Assembly: GCA_023055505.1 (NCBI GenBank)
Contig: JALIRH010000062.1
Coordinates: forward strand, 248,001 to 312,000
Source: Callipepla californica brunnescens
Lineage: Eukaryota; Chordata; Aves; Galliformes; Odontophoridae
Direction: 5' to 3'
Length of the DNA: 64,000 nt
In this document: one piece after another, positions 1 through 11,300 of the stretch
Layout of the letters: each line of letters starts with the position of its first letter
Position numbering within the stretch: the stretch's first letter is position 1
Made by a program: the position numbers and the translations under genes
Notes under the pieces: generated by a model
Told to the model about the DNA's origin: nothing
Seen by the model: the letters and a program-made list of their open reading frames with translations, nothing else
Database searches by the model: none

Positions 1-592
1 CCAAGATCTTGTACCTGGGTCATGGTAACTTCCACCATCAGTGTGAGTTGGGGGATATAAAGATAGAGCACAGCACTGCCAAAAAGGACTTGGGAATACC
101 AGTGAATGTCAAGTTGGTGCCCTTACAGCACAGAAAGCCAACCACACCCTGGGCTACATCAAAGGAAGTGCAGCCAGCAGGTTGAGGGAGGTGCCTCTTC
201 TATGAGGACAGGCTGAGAGAGCTGGGTCTGTTCAGTTTTCAGAGAAGAAATCTCTGGAAAAACCTAATAGTAGGTTTTTGGTGTCTATAAGGGGGTAAAA
301 AGGGAATCATTAGAAGGTCCTTTTAGGACAAGGGAAAATGGTTTCAAACTTGAAGAGGGTAGATTTAGATTGGATATAAGGAAAAAGACTTTTGCAGTGA
401 GGGTGGTGAGGCACTGGAACAGGTTGCCCAGACCATTGGTTGATGTCCCATCCGTGGAGACATTCATGGTAAGGCTGTACAGGGCTCTGAAAAAGCTAAT
501 GTAGCTATAAGTGTCCCTGTTCATTGCAGGGGAGTTGGACTACATTACCTTTAAGGCTCCCTTCTGATGCAAACAATTCTGATTCTATGATA
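1..592 (+). mobile_element. CR1 LINE fragment, 3' part, cut by window edge
   Basis: Non-LTR retroposon tail in sense orientation. It carries the usual CR1 block order: a stretch about shared bookkeeping of copies ('gggctacatcaaaggaagtgcagccagcagg'-type text near 150-182), 'gaggacaggctgagagagctggg' near 203-225, 'gaggcactggaacaggttgccca' near 407-429, and a terminal 'gattctatgat' near 581-591. The left part lies outside the window. No intact reading frame is present, so this is a dead copy. Confidence 0.9.
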
Positions 593-857
593 ATAAACAT
601 CTTAACTAACCTTTAGAACATTTGTGTTTGTTTCGCTGAAATCCAAAACTGTTGTTCTTCATCATCTTATAGGTACCAGCATATTTTTTTACTTGAATGT
701 TTGCTGTATTTCCTCTTATACTGTAAATCGCAGCCAGACCATCCTGGATTCTTTGTCTAATTTTCAGAAAGTCCTTATCTTTGCCATAGGCGTTTTTTTC
801 TAAACATCAGAAAGCTCTCTTGTCCACTTTGAATTCCCACAGGTTTGTATATGTAGA

Positions 858-1371
858 CTGCTCTGAAACTGTGTTCTGTTGGCTCATGATGTCAGAGGTG
901 GATGTTAGTGGTATGGCAGCACAGGTTGAACCTTCGCATCAATATTCCATTACATGTTGTTGCCATGTGACAGATGGCAGCAGCGGGGCAGACTGACAAA
1001 ATGGTGTCTAACATGGACTGGTGTATGAAGCAAAGGTGTGTCACTGAGCTCTTCTCTGGGGAGAAAATGGCACCTACGGACATTCATTGCTGAATGTTTA
1101 TAGAGATCAACAGCTGATGTGAGTACAGTGAGGTGGCGGTGGTATGTTTCACCAGTGGCAACAGTGATGTGAAAGGTAAGTCACGTTCTGGATGGCCATA
1201 CACTGCTGTCACACCATGAAATGAAGAGCGTCAGTCGGTTCATCAGTATGAATCTGCTAATTGTGGTGATTATTGAAAAGTGTTTGCTCTATCAAATAGT
1301 GTTATTGTGCTCCTTGTTGTAGTTTATATGGAAATAAATACGAGGCACTACTTTTGGAGCAACCTGTATAG
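858..1371 (+). mobile_element. Mariner relic (Galluhop-like), internally deleted
   Basis: The ends are inverted versions of each other: ctgctctgaaac near 859-870, and ctacttttggagcaacc near 1350-1368. The centre translates with several stops to a mariner transposase N-terminal helix-turn-helix region (codons reading like 'DGHTLL..HEMKS.SRFI' near 1187-1245). The sequence then jumps to the 3' end, so the catalytic DDD region is missing. It is non-autonomous. It shares most of its length with the copies at about 3.2-3.7 kb and 36.6-37.2 kb. Confidence 0.85.
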
Positions 1372-3209
1372 ATTAAATCTGAGGCTTCGGCCAGGAATAT
1401 TACAGTGGGATGGATGTGACTGATCACTAAGTGCTCATCCAGCTGCTCTCTCCCTCCCCTTTAACAGGATGAGAGAGAAAATATAATGCAAAGCTCACTG
1501 ATGGAGATAAGATCAGAGAAATCTCTTGCTATGCGCCATAGTGACCATAGATGGTTGGTGGTTATGTTTTTTGACTCTTCTACTAAATTACACAGGCCAT
1601 CACACAACTCTGCTTACATAAATTAGTTACTTATTTTGTACCAAATTAGAAAACATTAGTAAATATAACCATCTTAAAGTATTTTATTCCATCTTACACC
1701 TATAACAACTCACTCACTGGTCTCTGCGTATATTCTGCTCATCTCTGTTACGATGTTAAGTCTTCTCTGGTCAGAGAGGCTACGTAGCCAAACTCTGTTT
1801 ACAAGCACTGTGAGTTTTCCAAATGCTTAGTGGTATGTTTGCTTTTTGTAGTGTCTGCTGGGGGTAGCTCTGGCCATAATCTCTGCTGATTCCCTCATTG
1901 CTCAAAATGAACATCGTGGGCATTTCTGTGCTGACTTTTGTTGATATCTGCTGACTGGGGTTGACTTTCTCAGGTGACATCCTTGCATCCATGGCTCAGC
2001 AATACCGTTTTTCCTGTCAGGCTGTACCCTGCCACTGAGGAAGTGAGACTCTGTGGTGTTTGGTTGGTGCAGCATGCACATCTGACCCTGGGCAGGGGGT
2101 AACAACTTGCTGCAGACTGCTTGCTATTGGGTCCCAGAAATCATCTCTGAGGAACCCCTGCTCCCTCAGCTTCTAGCAGATTATCACAGGTCCAGAGCTC
2201 TGCTCACATTGGCATCTACTTTTTTTAGCATTTACTCTTCTGGTGAAAATTATTTTTATGTTCCAATATGTCTTTTTTTTTTTTTTTTTTCTGGGGGAGA
2301 GTGATGGGTGGGGAGGAGGTTGACAAAGCTAGAATTACAGAGTGTTTGTCAGAAAGCAACTTCGACAGGGACAGCAAGGAGATGGAAGGTGTGCTTCCAC
2401 ACATGTAGGGAAGGTTCCTACAAACTGCAAGGTAATTGCAGATTGTTGAAGAGAGGATGCATGGACGCTGAAGGGTGAGGTTCTAATGAGTGTAGAGTCC
2501 TTTGCAGGATAAATGTCCGTACCTCTGATCATACCTGCACACACCTTTCAGAAGCAGTGAAGGCAACAGCTGAGATGGTCTGCCAAACACTCCTTGGTGC
2601 CATGCAGGAAGTTTCCTGAAGTAAAGCTGAGAATATTTCTCCTACATCAGGTGCATGAGCCTGCAAGTATTGAAGGTAGGTTAAACTTGAAACAAAGAGC
2701 TGGTGTGTTTATTCTAGTTTGTTCAGCAGAGAAGTAAGTCCTCTCCCATGTCATATAAAGTTGCTGAGCTTTCTAAGGTACACAGTTACTTTCTGCAAGG
2801 TAGTACTCAATGAGAGTGGAAAAGACTGGAGACCAATGCTGAGAAAGATCAGTGTCAGTGACACAGGAAATGTGACAAATAGCAAGGAATAACCAACACT
2901 CCTCTCAATTGAAGTGTAGCAGTACTGCTACAAACTTTAAGAAGCCCTGAAAAGTGGTCTGTTTGTTCAGGTACCTCACCCTACACATATAGCAGAATAC
3001 ACCTGTCCCTTTGTATGTTACTGAAAAAAGTAATAGACAAAAAGTTAGTGTATGTTGGCAGGAGAGAAGCTGTGGCCTGGCTACGGAAATCTCTGCCTCT
3101 CAGGAGTGGTGCACAGATGATAGTATAGGACAGCTGGGGTTGGCCTGGCACTGCCCCTCATCTCAAACAAAAAAAGGATGAGAGAGAGGGAACTGGACCT
3201 TCAAACAGT
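1372..3209. other. Spacer without recognised gene
   Basis: Moderately AT-rich unique-looking DNA. It holds a T tract at about 2271-2291 followed by a short G-rich run. Short reading frames here have no recognisable domain and no supporting splice pattern. Confidence 0.6.
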
Positions 3210-3728
3210 GCCTCATATTTTATTATGTCAGCCCACAACATCAGAGGTAGATGTTGGTGGTACAGCAGCAGAGACTGAACCTTCCCATCAACATTCCATT
3301 AGATGTTATTCTGTATGACAGATGGCAACAGAGTGGCAGCCTGACAGAATGACATCTGGCATGAATGCGTGCACAAAGCAAAGGTGTACCACTGATTTTC
3401 TCCATGCCTTAAAAATGGCTCCAACATTCATTTTCACTTACATTTCTGGAGACCAAACTTTGGATGTGAGCACAGTGAGGTAGTGGGTGGTGCATTTCAG
3501 CAGTGATGACAGAAACAGAGAAGACAAGCCATGCTCCAGGTGGCTACGCACAGCTTTTGCATCATAAAATGAGGAGTGTCTTAATCAGCTCATCCATACA
3601 AATCTGATAAAGGTGGTGACTGTTGAAAAATGGTAGATTGTAGCTGAGAATGTGCTCTATCAATTAGTGTCACTGTGGTCTTTGTTTCTGTTGTCATTTC
3701 CATTAAAATAAATAAGCAGCATTGCTTT
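3210..3728 (+). mobile_element. Second mariner relic (Galluhop-like), internally deleted
   Basis: It runs parallel to the 858-1371 copy. The block 'cagaggtagatgttggtggta' near 3243 matches 'cagaggtggatgttagtggta' near 892. Codons near 3475-3625 read V-S-T-V-R-stop-W-V-V-H-F-S-S and later I-H-T-N-L-I-K-V-V-T-V-E-K, the helix-turn-helix part of a mariner transposase with two stops. The catalytic part is absent. It has the same orientation as the first copy, 1.8 kb away. The exact ends are worn, so the boundaries are approximate. Confidence 0.82.
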
Positions 3729-5553
3729 CTGACTGACCCAGTTATTTTCCATATGTCTTTGGGCAGAGTTGTTCAAAGTCATAGTCAGACCTGCATCAGA
3801 TTTTATCCTCAACCTTCCCTTCAGAAGGATAAATCATTAAAAAACCACATAAATGTGCTAATATGGCAGTGTGTTTAGTGTATCATTTTCTACTCACAAA
3901 CTCAGAACAACTTTCCAGGAGATGGCTCACATGTTAATAGATTATGCAAACATTGACCACTTCATTTGAGTTAAGATTACATCGATGGGACTGCAATTTC
4001 TGTAAGCAGTCAGTTGCTAAGACAATGCTTTTCTCAATAGCTAATTGATCACTGAGAGAAATGGAGGGGAAAAAAAAAGAAACGTGTATTTTTGAACAAC
4101 TATGACAGTAAATGCAATGTGTTGCTTTGAACTGCTGTGTGTGTATTTATGCTTTCTATATGTACAGAAGTACTAAGCCTTTACGTTTGCCATTTGAATC
4201 AATTGACTCAGTATCTTAATATTTTGAGCTGTCTGCTTCAATACATCTTTGCTTCTCCTGTGTAACTAGACAGAGCTCTCATTTTATGTGCCAAGTTTGC
4301 TTCTGGTTTTAAAGAAAGCATGAGTGCTTTTGTGTTTGGACAGCAAGCCATGCAATTAGCAGCAGGCTGCATCCTATCACATTGTCAGACCTGCTGCAGC
4401 AGTTGAATGATGTGTAATGGTCACCACAAGCTACCTGAAGTGTAAAGAAACTATGACTATGTCTGACCTACCCACAGAGAAAACAAGTAAAATCATTAAG
4501 GACTCCATTTTCATTAAAACAAAACCAACATCTTTGAGTATTCAGATGTACATGTGGAGTCAAATATTTCCTTTCTGTAAAGCACAGACTGAATTTCAAC
4601 TTACCTCATTTGATATTTGCGTCATAGCTGGCCTGCTACAGCCTTTAAAGACTACAACTGGACTATTAGAAAACCAAATAAAATAACAGATTTTACCATT
4701 TCTGCAAGTGGAGAATGATGCATCTTGACTCATGCCTGTGACAATGCCTGTTTATGCCAGATCAATACTGATGCTTCATGCTTTCATCCTTAGCTATTTA
4801 TAGTTTTAACACCAGGTTATGTTTAACCAAGAAGTTAAACTTTATGCTGCTCTATTCAAGAGTTACGCTAACGAATTTAAGACAAGAACTATCTCTTTGT
4901 TTCACTCTAGATCTAAGAAGACCTGCTCACTGTGTATGCAGGCTGGAGGGCAGTGTTCATACTGAGAGCTCATTCTGCGCCATCTCTGAATGATACTGAC
5001 ATGGTTTAAAAAGTAATAAAGATAAGTGATAGATGACTGAGTGCTGGAGTAGTATCTTAAGAAAAGAGATAAAGAAGTGATGCAATAATCTCATTAACTG
5101 GTTGTTCAAAGGACACTTTCCAAAAGAAGAGATGTTTAGCCTGCAAGTGTTCTACTGTGGTAAGTTTTTTTAGAAATATATCGCATTAAACAATTCTGCA
5201 ATTGTCAGGAAAGGGGAAAAAAAAAAAAAAAAAAGTGTTCAAAATAATCCGCAAACCGAGTCAGTGTTTAGGGGAGTTTCAACAGGCAGAGTGTTGCAGA
5301 GCTCTGTATTATGAATCTCATCTCAATGACATCCCTGGGTGTTTTTTCCCTCAGAAAGGATAACTCTATTACATGTAATATAATTACACTTTAATGAAAC
5401 ACTTAAGGTTTTCCTGAAGTGTTACAAAGATAATCACATTTATAGTATAAGAGTAAGGGCGAGATATTAAGATGAATTGTAAAGACTTCTTAAAAAAATA
5501 TAGATTTAAAGTTACTGCAGTGAAACTAAGTCATTACAGTTACACTTGAGGAT
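3729..5553. other. Spacer 3' of the relaxin gene
   Basis: AT-rich spacer downstream of the minus-strand relaxin gene. An A tract lies at about 5216-5234. No exon-like segment with matching splice sites was recognised on either strand. Confidence 0.55.
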
Positions 5554-5570
5554 TTTTATTTATTTATTTA
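5554..5570 (-). terminator. Candidate poly(A) signal cluster of the relaxin gene
   Basis: Read on the minus strand, this is a run of overlapping AATAAA hexamers (AAATAAATAAATAAAAA). It lies about 135-150 nt downstream of the relaxin stop codon, which suits a short 3' UTR. Cleavage would be expected at a slightly lower coordinate. Confidence 0.6.
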
Positions 5571-5702
5571 AAGAAAACCAGTATTATTAGTAGACTGGCA
5601 CTTACAGACAAAATAAAACAAATAGTTTTCTTCCTCTGCACAATATTCAATCAAGTGGTACTGCAACTAACATAGATTTCATGCACAAGTGCAGAGAGGG
5701 TT

Positions 5703-6070
5703 TTAAACTCTGCATATAGTACTGATTTCAGCTTTCGTACAGCCCCACTTGCAACACATTCCTGCCAAACCCAGAGACTCCCGTTTTCTTCTGGGATACC
5801 TGGCCCAAGGGTAACTGCTAGGTCCTAGGGGGGTTGCAAATCCTCCTCCTCCCCTGTCCCTCTGAGCAGCCTCTTCTACCTGGCGAAGAAGGTCTTTGAA
5901 GTCATCTGCCACAGGCTCATATTCATTATAGTCATTTAAGCTATACAAGTCCTTCAGTGTCTCCCAGCCAAGAAACTGGTTGCTTCTCTGCATCTGCTCC
6001 AGCTCAGGACCCAGAACTGACTGCAGCTTGAAGCGTCCCAGCAGTTTGTTGCTTGCTGCTTGAGAAGGAT
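5703..6070 (-). CDS. RLN3: Relaxin coding exon 2 (rest of C-peptide and A chain)
   Basis: It begins after a polypyrimidine-AG acceptor (minus strand ...ccttcaaacag, ending at 6071) and ends at TAA (5705-5703). The 368 nt complete the codon split by the phase-1 intron (G|AT, Asp73). It encodes residues 73-194: a C-peptide with an acidic, tyrosine-rich stretch around 115-130, a Gly4 run at 146-149, the furin-type site RRKR, and the four-cysteine A chain. Lower GC content than exon 1. Confidence 0.93.
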
Positions 6071-7926
6071 CTGTTTGAAGGAAGAGACCTCAGGTTAAGA
6101 ATGTAAGAGTATCAGAAAGCACAGCTCTAGGCACCAGCAAGGGAAAACCCTACCAGCACAATAAGAAAAGCATTTTTATCTGGGAGAACTGCCGTGCTGC
6201 AGAGCCTCCATTTGTGATTAATTTATTAATCACTTTTAGGGGAACCCATTTCCAAGAGCTGGGCTGCCTGTGAGGTGAGAGAAGTACAGTGTGACAGCAG
6301 TCCCTGAGATACACACATCCCATTACACGTGCACTGTTACATCCATAGATCTGTCAATCCTTCCATAAAGGAAGTTCTAAGGAGATATGTCCAGAGGCCA
6401 CACAAGGCTGTGACATGTGAGTTAGATCAGACCACTCCCTTCTCATGCACAGCTACACAAAGCAGCATCAAGTGAAGAACAAACTGAAATATTAGGACTG
6501 AGTATTGGATTTGATACACAAATATTTCATGTAAATCGTTTCTTACAAATGGCACTGTCTTTATTATTTCAGCTGACAGGTTCCACTCCTTTCCCAAGGC
6601 ACTACGTTGGAAAGCATCTCAGGAACACGCTTGGTCCACCTGGCCCTGCTGTTCTCGTGGATCCAGCTCCACTTCCATTCACTGCACTGTTTCTCCCGGT
6701 TTTACTTCTGCCAAGGTGAGCAGCACCGCTCGTTTCAGCAGAAGCAGCTCATTTTGTTCTAAAGTTAAATCATCTGAAACAAGTGTTTACTTCGAAGTCT
6801 CACTGCTGTCGCTTTGGTTTTGTTTCAGAAGGCCAAAGTGCACGAGAATACCCACTGAACGTTATATTTGCTTCAGTAAGGACAGCTGACATCGCGGACG
6901 GAACACCTACCACAATAATTTAAAAGAAAGACAGAGGCAGCCGTAGCCCCTTCACCTGTCAGACGGCGGCGGCCCCCAGCAGACGCTGGGCAGGAAGGCT
7001 CCAGCACAGCGGCACGGCTGCAGAAGGCGCCGCACAGAACAACAGCGGCAACTTTGGAGGCAGAACGCATGTGGTTTGGTACAGTCGCCGTCTACTACTC
7101 AACTTGTCAAAAAGGTAGGAAAAAAGAGCGAATTCACTGCGCAAGAAAAATGCTACTTCCCCCACGGCGTGTTTAAAGAAGAAAGCAGCCCTTTCATTGC
7201 GCGTCTCGGTCATAACTATCTTTTCTGCCTAAAAGCGTCCCTTCCACACGCCGAAGTACCAGCGCGGACGAGAGTCAGCACCTGAAGTTACCGTTCCACG
7301 ACCGCATTTCGCAACTAGTTTGAGAACTCCGCCGGAAACAAAGCGCCTACCCCCTCCTACTGCACTCGACCCGGTAGAACCGAGCGGGACCGAGCACCTG
7401 AGATACTTCACCGCAGGCGGCGGTCCGCGCTGCGGCCGCCGGCACGGCAGAGCCCGCAGCGCCCGGCCCGGCGCTCCGCTCCTCCCGAAGCGGCCGTGTG
7501 CCACCATCACCCGCGCGGCGCGGGCACTCCGCTGTCCGTCTCGGGCACGGAGGAGCGCCGACACCGCGGGGGACTCGCCCCAGCGCCGCGGCTCAGTCCT
7601 CGCCGGCCTCGGAGCTCGACGCGTCCCTCTCCCCGGGGGATCCCCCTCGGTTTTCTCGAGCGGAGGAGCCCCGCAGCACCGCGCCGTCCCCCCGCTCCCT
7701 GGCACTCACCGTCCGCGGGCGCCGGCTCCATAGCCAGCAGGGAGAGCCGCTTCCAGCGGGACCCGCCACAGGTGAAGATGACGGCGCGGATGAACTCCCG
7801 GCCGCACAGCTTCACCCCGTATCCGTCCCCGTCAGGGAGCATCGCGCCCCTCGCTCCGGGCTGCCCCGGCACGGCCGCGCTCAGCAGCGCCGCGGCGGCG
7901 CACAGCAGCCTTAGCTTCGCCCCCAT
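5703..7926 (-). CDS. RLN3: Relaxin-family preprohormone (relaxin-3-type), whole gene, two coding exons
   Basis: Secreted peptide hormone precursor of the insulin/relaxin superfamily; ligands of this kind act on RXFP G-protein-coupled receptors. Joining 7926-7710 to 6070-5703 gives 194 aa. Order: signal peptide (about 1-25), B chain with C41 and C53 and the receptor-binding cassette R43-x3-R47-x2-I50, B chain ending GGSRW at 58, dibasic K59-R60, C-peptide, RRKR at 166-169, then the A chain with C178, C179, C183 and C192 (CC-x3-C-x8-C). The phase-1 intron inside the C-peptide is typical of the superfamily. Both B (GREFIRAVIFTCGGSRW) and A (CCKWGC) chains are relaxin-3-like rather than relaxin-1/2-like, although the location next to CD274 corresponds to the mammalian RLN1/RLN2/INSL locus. 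The symbol could therefore also be RLN or RLN1. Oddity: two residues (R-V) follow the last cysteine, where family members usually end. Confidence 0.93.
6071..7709 (-). other. RLN3: Relaxin intron (phase 1)
   Basis: A 1639-nt intron between a G|GTGAGT donor (minus strand, at 7709) and the AG acceptor at 6071-6072. The half next to exon 1 is part of the CpG island; the distal half is ordinary AT-rich sequence. Long overlapping frames inside the CpG-rich part occur on both strands and reflect base composition. Confidence 0.85.
7710..7926 (-). CDS. RLN3: Relaxin coding exon 1 (signal peptide and B chain)
   Basis: ATG at 7926-7924. This start gives a hydrophobic signal peptide (leucine/alanine-rich, residues 5-20) directly before the B chain. 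The 217 nt end with GCG GAC G before the donor GTGAGT. It contains both B-chain cysteines (C41, C53) and the RxxxRxxI receptor-binding cassette at 43-50. The K59-R60 pair just after the terminal tryptophan is the expected prohormone convertase site. Confidence 0.93.
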
Positions 7927-8014
7927 GGCGCGCCGCCGTCCCGACCCGCCCCGTCCCGCCGAGCGCCAGACGCCGGCGCCCACCGCAGCTGCCCCAGCCT
8001 GCCGCCCGCTCGCA

Positions 8015-8024
8015 CCTTTTATGG
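8015..8024 (-). promoter_or_regulatory. TATA-like / CArG box upstream of relaxin
   Basis: Minus-strand CCATAAAAGG, about 89 nt upstream of the relaxin ATG, inside otherwise GC-rich DNA. The ten bases are a perfect CC(A/T)6GG CArG box (serum response factor type) and also contain an ATAAAA TATA-like core. The position suits a core promoter with a 5' UTR of about 60 nt. The dual reading is an inference. Confidence 0.55.
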
Positions 8025-8038
8025 GCTGAGGGCGGCGC

Positions 8039-8045
8039 TGAGTCA
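8039..8045. promoter_or_regulatory. Perfect AP-1 motif near the relaxin TATA/CArG box
   Basis: TGAGTCA, a consensus AP-1 (TRE) site, 15 nt upstream of the CArG/TATA-like box in the relaxin transcription direction. A 7-mer can arise by chance; its placement beside the only A/T-rich box in the promoter makes it plausible. Confidence 0.4.
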
Positions 8046-8347
8046 CCGCCCCGGCCCGGCCCGGCACCGCCGCCCCGGGCAGTGCCCTCCCGCCCCCGCC
8101 GCGCGGGGCCGCCGCTGCGGGGCCCGCGTCCCGGGTGGGCGTCGGGGCTCGCTCGGGAGCACTGCCCCGACCTCCGGCTTGGAGGAAGGCGCTCTCTCCT
8201 CGCGCCTTCATGGCCCTTCCCGGAGCGGTGCAGGTCCCCTTCCCTCCCGCTCACCTGCCCGGCACCGAGGCGCGAGGGAGCGGCACCGACGGCAGCGGTC
8301 CTCACCGGTGGGAACGGGGCACGTCCTCCGCTGTGCTCCCAGTTCAC

Positions 8348-11300
8348 TGCCAGTGTCAGCTAGCGGTGCCGTCTGGAATGACTTAAACGTGCGAACAGCT
8401 CCTCATACTCTTTTCCAGCCTGGTGTGCGCTGAAGCACTCGTATCCTCAACGCTTGGGCTGAAGTGAAGATACAAAAGGAAGCAAACACACAACAACGGT
8501 GGAATAGACACCGTTCCACAGAAGTGCTCCAGCTGCAGGCGCTTGCAAGTGTGGTGGCAGAGCCTGAGCTCCTCCCGGGCCCACACTGGTCCCCCTCCAG
8601 TCTGAGCCTTGCGCTGGGGTCACCTCAGCTCTGAGCTCAGCCCCCGACAGCTCTGGTGGGGACGTTCCTCACCCCCACCTCACCAGCTGTGTTCGCTGTG
8701 AAATCAAACATTGCTTCGTTGTGGTTGCTTTTGTTTCAGTGTAACTGTATAGCAAATCCCCACTGTCCCCTTTCTAAACACTTGTAATATGGGAAGCTAA
8801 GAAGTCTGACAATACTGTCAGGCAGTTGCCTGTGCGTCCCCTTGCATGAGGGTTATACTTTCAGTTCCTTCTGTAGTTGTTAGCATGTGGAAAAGCCTTC
8901 GGACTCAGTCTGCAAGCAAAGTACCCGGCAAGTGTGTAAAGGTGACTGATGCACCTCAGCTGGAAAGGAGGAACGCATGGCTTCAGCCACATTTTCAAGG
9001 ATATCTTGTGCTCCACGCTAAGCTGGATCCAGAAAGTATGCAAGCTACAAAGTTTTGTGAGCTTGGACATTCTTCTTGGTCCAGTCTGCAATGTTTTGGA
9101 TAGGGCTGTAGCTTCAGGAGCAGACACAGATGCCACCTGGACTGCTACAGGATGACGTCCTCCCAGGTGTAAGCTGCCAGTCTGAAGCTTCTGAGGGACA
9201 GAACATCCATCTATGTATATTTTGGTTATCTTTTGCTATTCTCTTACGTACAAGTTGAGCAGAGTTACTCACAGCCTGCATTTTTTAAAGGGAGCAGCAG
9301 TTTCATCTTACTGGTGTAGCAGACTTTTCTGAATGTACACACCACATTTTGTAGCCTTTCAGCAGCCTCGCTCTTAGCCTTGCTGGAGAGCTGCTGTTGC
9401 ATTCAAGAGTCCTAGCAGAACTTTCAGGCAAACAAGGAACGCACCTCCTGAGGCTCTCCTTGGGCCAAGGCAGGCATTAGGATAGCTATCTTTAGTTTCT
9501 TCACATGAAATCGTTTTTGCAACTATCTGAAGCACATAACCTCTGACTGCAGCTGCCAAGTGTCAGTATTCAACAAAAGGCTGGAAAACAAGTAGTTCAG
9601 AAAAACTTCTCTAAACTCTCATGCTTCTTCTTCAGGGCTTCTAAATGCAAAAGAGCACTTTCCATGTCTCTGTCATGCTTGTTGTTAGGTGATAGAGTGT
9701 GAGTTGTCAAAAAGACCTCAAAGGGAATGTCATTTCAAGACAATAATAATTCCTCAGGGGAGCTCCCACTGCAGCACTCTTCATCACTCTTCTTGTTGAA
9801 AAGCATAGGCTGAAAATTCTTTTTTACTACGATTAAAGACTGCAGCAACAGGCAGTGATTTAATGAGTTTTATAAAGGATCATACCTGAATGAGCTGGAA
9901 GCAGTCTGACATTACTTAATGTAACTATGCTTGGTGCTGTGTCACCAGTAGGGTGTACTGCTCAGTGTTATTCCCTCAGCCATATTTTAATAACACTGCC
10001 TGTGCACCTACGGCTTTTGGCTGATCTATTGTGATTCAAGTAGTAGGTTATGAAGAAACTTACCAGTAAGTTGGATAACTTTAAATCACACAGGGTTTTG
10101 TACAGAAAAGACTAACTGGCAGTCTTTCAGCAGTTTACTATGAATTTAAATGAAGTTGGATGCTAAGCTTGGTTCTTCATAGCCAGAAAAAAACTACCCT
10201 TACTCAAAATAATACATCATCATTCACCATGAAGTGCCATTTATTTTTCTTCTACAGAATTTTGAAACTAGTGGCTGTCACCAGTCAAATTTTATAGAGA
10301 GTAAAGTGTGATTTGTGAAAGCAAGCAGTTAAATAAAGGAAAATACACTCTTTAATAATAATTTGATAACCTGCAGTACTTTCAATCCACACAAAAGATC
10401 AGACTGATGACAGATGTTTAGATTCTGTTGGTCTTTTTTCAGATTCACGGTTTTCACTTCTTCAAGAATGCTTAGTATTTTAAAGTAGCTCAGACATGAA
10501 TTTTAGATATCTGTAAAGATTGCTTAATGCCAGGCAGATGGGATTGTCTTCCAAAGAGAAGTACCACTGCATGCATGTGTCTAGTGACTACATATCATTT
10601 TTATCTAGATGTCTAATCGGGGCTTTATCAGAAAGTGGCAATGTGTTTTAAAAAGCAGCAGTTCATCTTTAAGGAAGTTATCAGTTAAAAAATGAAGAAA
10701 CTCAAGCATTTTTATGTAACATATTCCAAGACTGATTAAACAACTAAATAAAACAGCAGAACTTAATCTTGTTTGTATACTGTTTGTGTATTTTCTCTTA
10801 CTGATTATAAGAGCAGCAAGGTGCAGTTATCAGTCACCCAAAAAACCTCAAAACAAGTAGAAAAATGCATGTAAAAAGCTGATCCCTCCCACTGCCCCGA
10901 AGCTTTGCTTCATTGTCAGCAGTACTCATGTGTCCTATCAAAGCAAGATTAACCTTGGGTGGGACAGGCAGTTGTGGTTCGCAAGTAGCATGCACGTTCT
11001 TGGATCCAAAAGACATATCCATAGAGAAAACATACAGAGCTTAATTTTGACAACTTAATCATGACTTACCTCTCACTTTCCCTGAAAAATCCTGCTCTGA
11101 GTGACACTGATTCAGGATACATGGCTGTCATACATTACAGCCAGAGCAACAACAGGATTACCGTCATAAGAGTAGCTCATGGGCTAGAACAAGTTCCCCC
11201 TGCAGTTATTCATCTCTTCCCCCATGATTCTTGAAAACAAAGACAGTTGCTGTGATTTATTACAGGAAGTATCACAGTTGAAGCCAGTTGAGAGCCCATG

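Larger units (their letters stand above)
7300..8330. promoter_or_regulatory. CpG island covering relaxin exon 1 and promoter
   Basis: Very high GC and dense CG dinucleotides in sharp contrast to both flanks. The island spans intron start, exon 1 and about 400 nt upstream of the relaxin ATG. Several long frames on both strands here (for example 7496-8029 plus) are stop-poor only because of GC richness. Confidence 0.85.

Noticed and set aside
7229..8433. Many long overlapping frames on both strands around the relaxin promoter (up to 234 aa).
   Set aside because: They overlap one another in several phases, and only one frame holds the relaxin leader and B chain. The others follow from GC-rich, stop-poor CpG-island sequence.
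11060..11120. Strong donor-like GAGAG|GTAAGT on the minus strand, with a short QSR-IFQGK-stop reading resembling the PLGRKT end.
   Set aside because: The frame is closed by a stop only a few codons upstream and there is no matching acceptor or upstream exon. The likeness is a coincidence.
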